A stretch of DNA of 6,612 nt from an uncultured Collinsella sp. Its GTDB lineage: Bacteria; Actinomycetota; Coriobacteriia; Coriobacteriales; Coriobacteriaceae. Below, piece after piece: positions 6,441-6,612 of the stretch (position 1 is the stretch's first letter; every line of letters begins with the position of its first letter). The notes under the pieces were generated by a model, which had not been told where the DNA came from, did no database searches, and worked only from the letters and a program-made list of their open reading frames with translations. The position numbers and the translations under genes are program-made. The stretch lies in the NCBI GenBank assembly GCA_934630855.1, contig CAKTWW010000061.1, positions 1 through 6,612 of the forward strand, given 5' to 3'.

Positions 6441-6497
6441 GTCTCGATCTGTAACAGATAGAGCCGATTTATCCGCCCAGATGTTACAGATTGAGAT
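6441..6497. repeat. 57-bp imperfect palindrome, copy 2
   Basis: Left arm GTCTCGATCTGTAACA (6441-6456) pairs with right arm TGTTACAGATTGAGAT (6482-6497) at 14 of 16 positions. The right arm is identical to that of copy 1. The left arm differs from copy 1 at two bases, while the 25-base centre differs substantially. The left arm also holds a small perfect dyad, ATCTGT-A-ACAGAT, at 6447-6459. Confidence 0.85.
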
Positions 6498-6525
6498 CTT
6501 TGAAGGCCGAGGCAGAAGGTCAGCT

Positions 6526-6537
6526 CCTTTGTGGTGG
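6526..6537 (+). repeat. Second copy of the terminator arm CCTTTGTGGTGG
   Basis: Identical 12 bases to 6327-6338 in the murT-gatD terminator, and the reverse complement of CCACCACAAAGG at 6306-6317. Similarity extends slightly on both sides (CAG before it, GGTT near its end). It lies outside both 57-bp palindromes. Confidence 0.6.
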
Positions 6538-6551
6538 GTTGATTTCCGATC

Positions 6552-6611
6552 TCAGCCGAACACGTTGAGCGGATAGACCGTTCCCGCAGCTAGCCGAACG
6601 CCCCCGAGGCC
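6552..6611 (-). CDS. Possible 3' end of a convergent gene (runs off the right edge)
   Basis: On the minus strand the frame from the right edge encodes 19 residues, GLGGVRLAAGTVYPLNVFG, and then TGA at 6554-6552. The composition is protein-like and the preceding repeats would fit a convergent gene junction, but 19 codons are too few to be sure and a second minus-strand frame is also open here. I do not recognise the product. Confidence 0.25.
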   Translation of the reverse strand, partial: GLGGVRLAAGTVYPLNVFG

Positions 6612-6612
6612 C

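Noticed and set aside
6361..6497. CRISPR array
   Set aside because: Only two units, each itself a long palindrome with a variable centre, and no third repeat or cas gene nearby; spacing and structure do not fit.
6361..6497. Integron attC sites (length and folding are similar)
   Set aside because: The arms do not carry the GTTRRRY/RYYYAAC core (GTTACAG is found instead), no gene cassette separates the copies and no integrase is seen.

Overview
The window is high-GC and bacterial. It looks like a Gram-positive anaerobe of the Coriobacteriia, and a Collinsella-like gut actinobacterium is my best guess. That guess rests on GC-rich codon use, a glycerol dehydrogenase beside an iron-dependent alcohol dehydrogenase (fermentative metabolism), and a MurT/GatD system, which belongs to Gram-positive cell-wall synthesis. 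It is inference; no rRNA or other marker is present.

Left part, minus strand (1-1528): the first 50 codons of a glycerol dehydrogenase (gldA) and, upstream of it, a complete iron-containing alcohol dehydrogenase (237-1460). A strong intrinsic terminator (about 170-215) lies between them and ends only about 10-18 bases before the gldA start codon. In front of the alcohol dehydrogenase is a promoter-like arrangement in which a 23-bp dyad fills a 19-20 base spacer, as in promoters activated by MerR-family regulators.

Middle (1529-1962): a non-coding divergent region of about 430 bases with two copies of an AAACGTTTT motif and no convincing gene.

Right part, plus strand (1963-6305): a likely three-gene operon. 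Two adjacent helical, TPR-like proteins of unknown function (358 and 347 aa) overlap by one base (TAATG) and look like diverged copies of one ancestral gene. After 45 bases comes a 725-aa protein that joins MurT (Mur ligase with Cys4 zinc ribbon and DUF1727) to GatD (class I glutamine amidotransferase). These are normally two separate subunits that amidate D-glutamate of lipid II to D-isoglutamine. In this window the whole enzyme is one polypeptide.

Right end (6304-6612): an intrinsic terminator starting inside the murT-gatD stop codon, then two 57-bp imperfect palindromes in tandem (80-bp period). A second copy of the terminator's descending arm lies beyond them. The last 60 bases may hold the 3' end of a convergent minus-strand gene. 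The standout items are the MurT-GatD fusion, the duplicated TPR-like pair next to it, the paired 57-bp palindromes and the MerR-like promoter.
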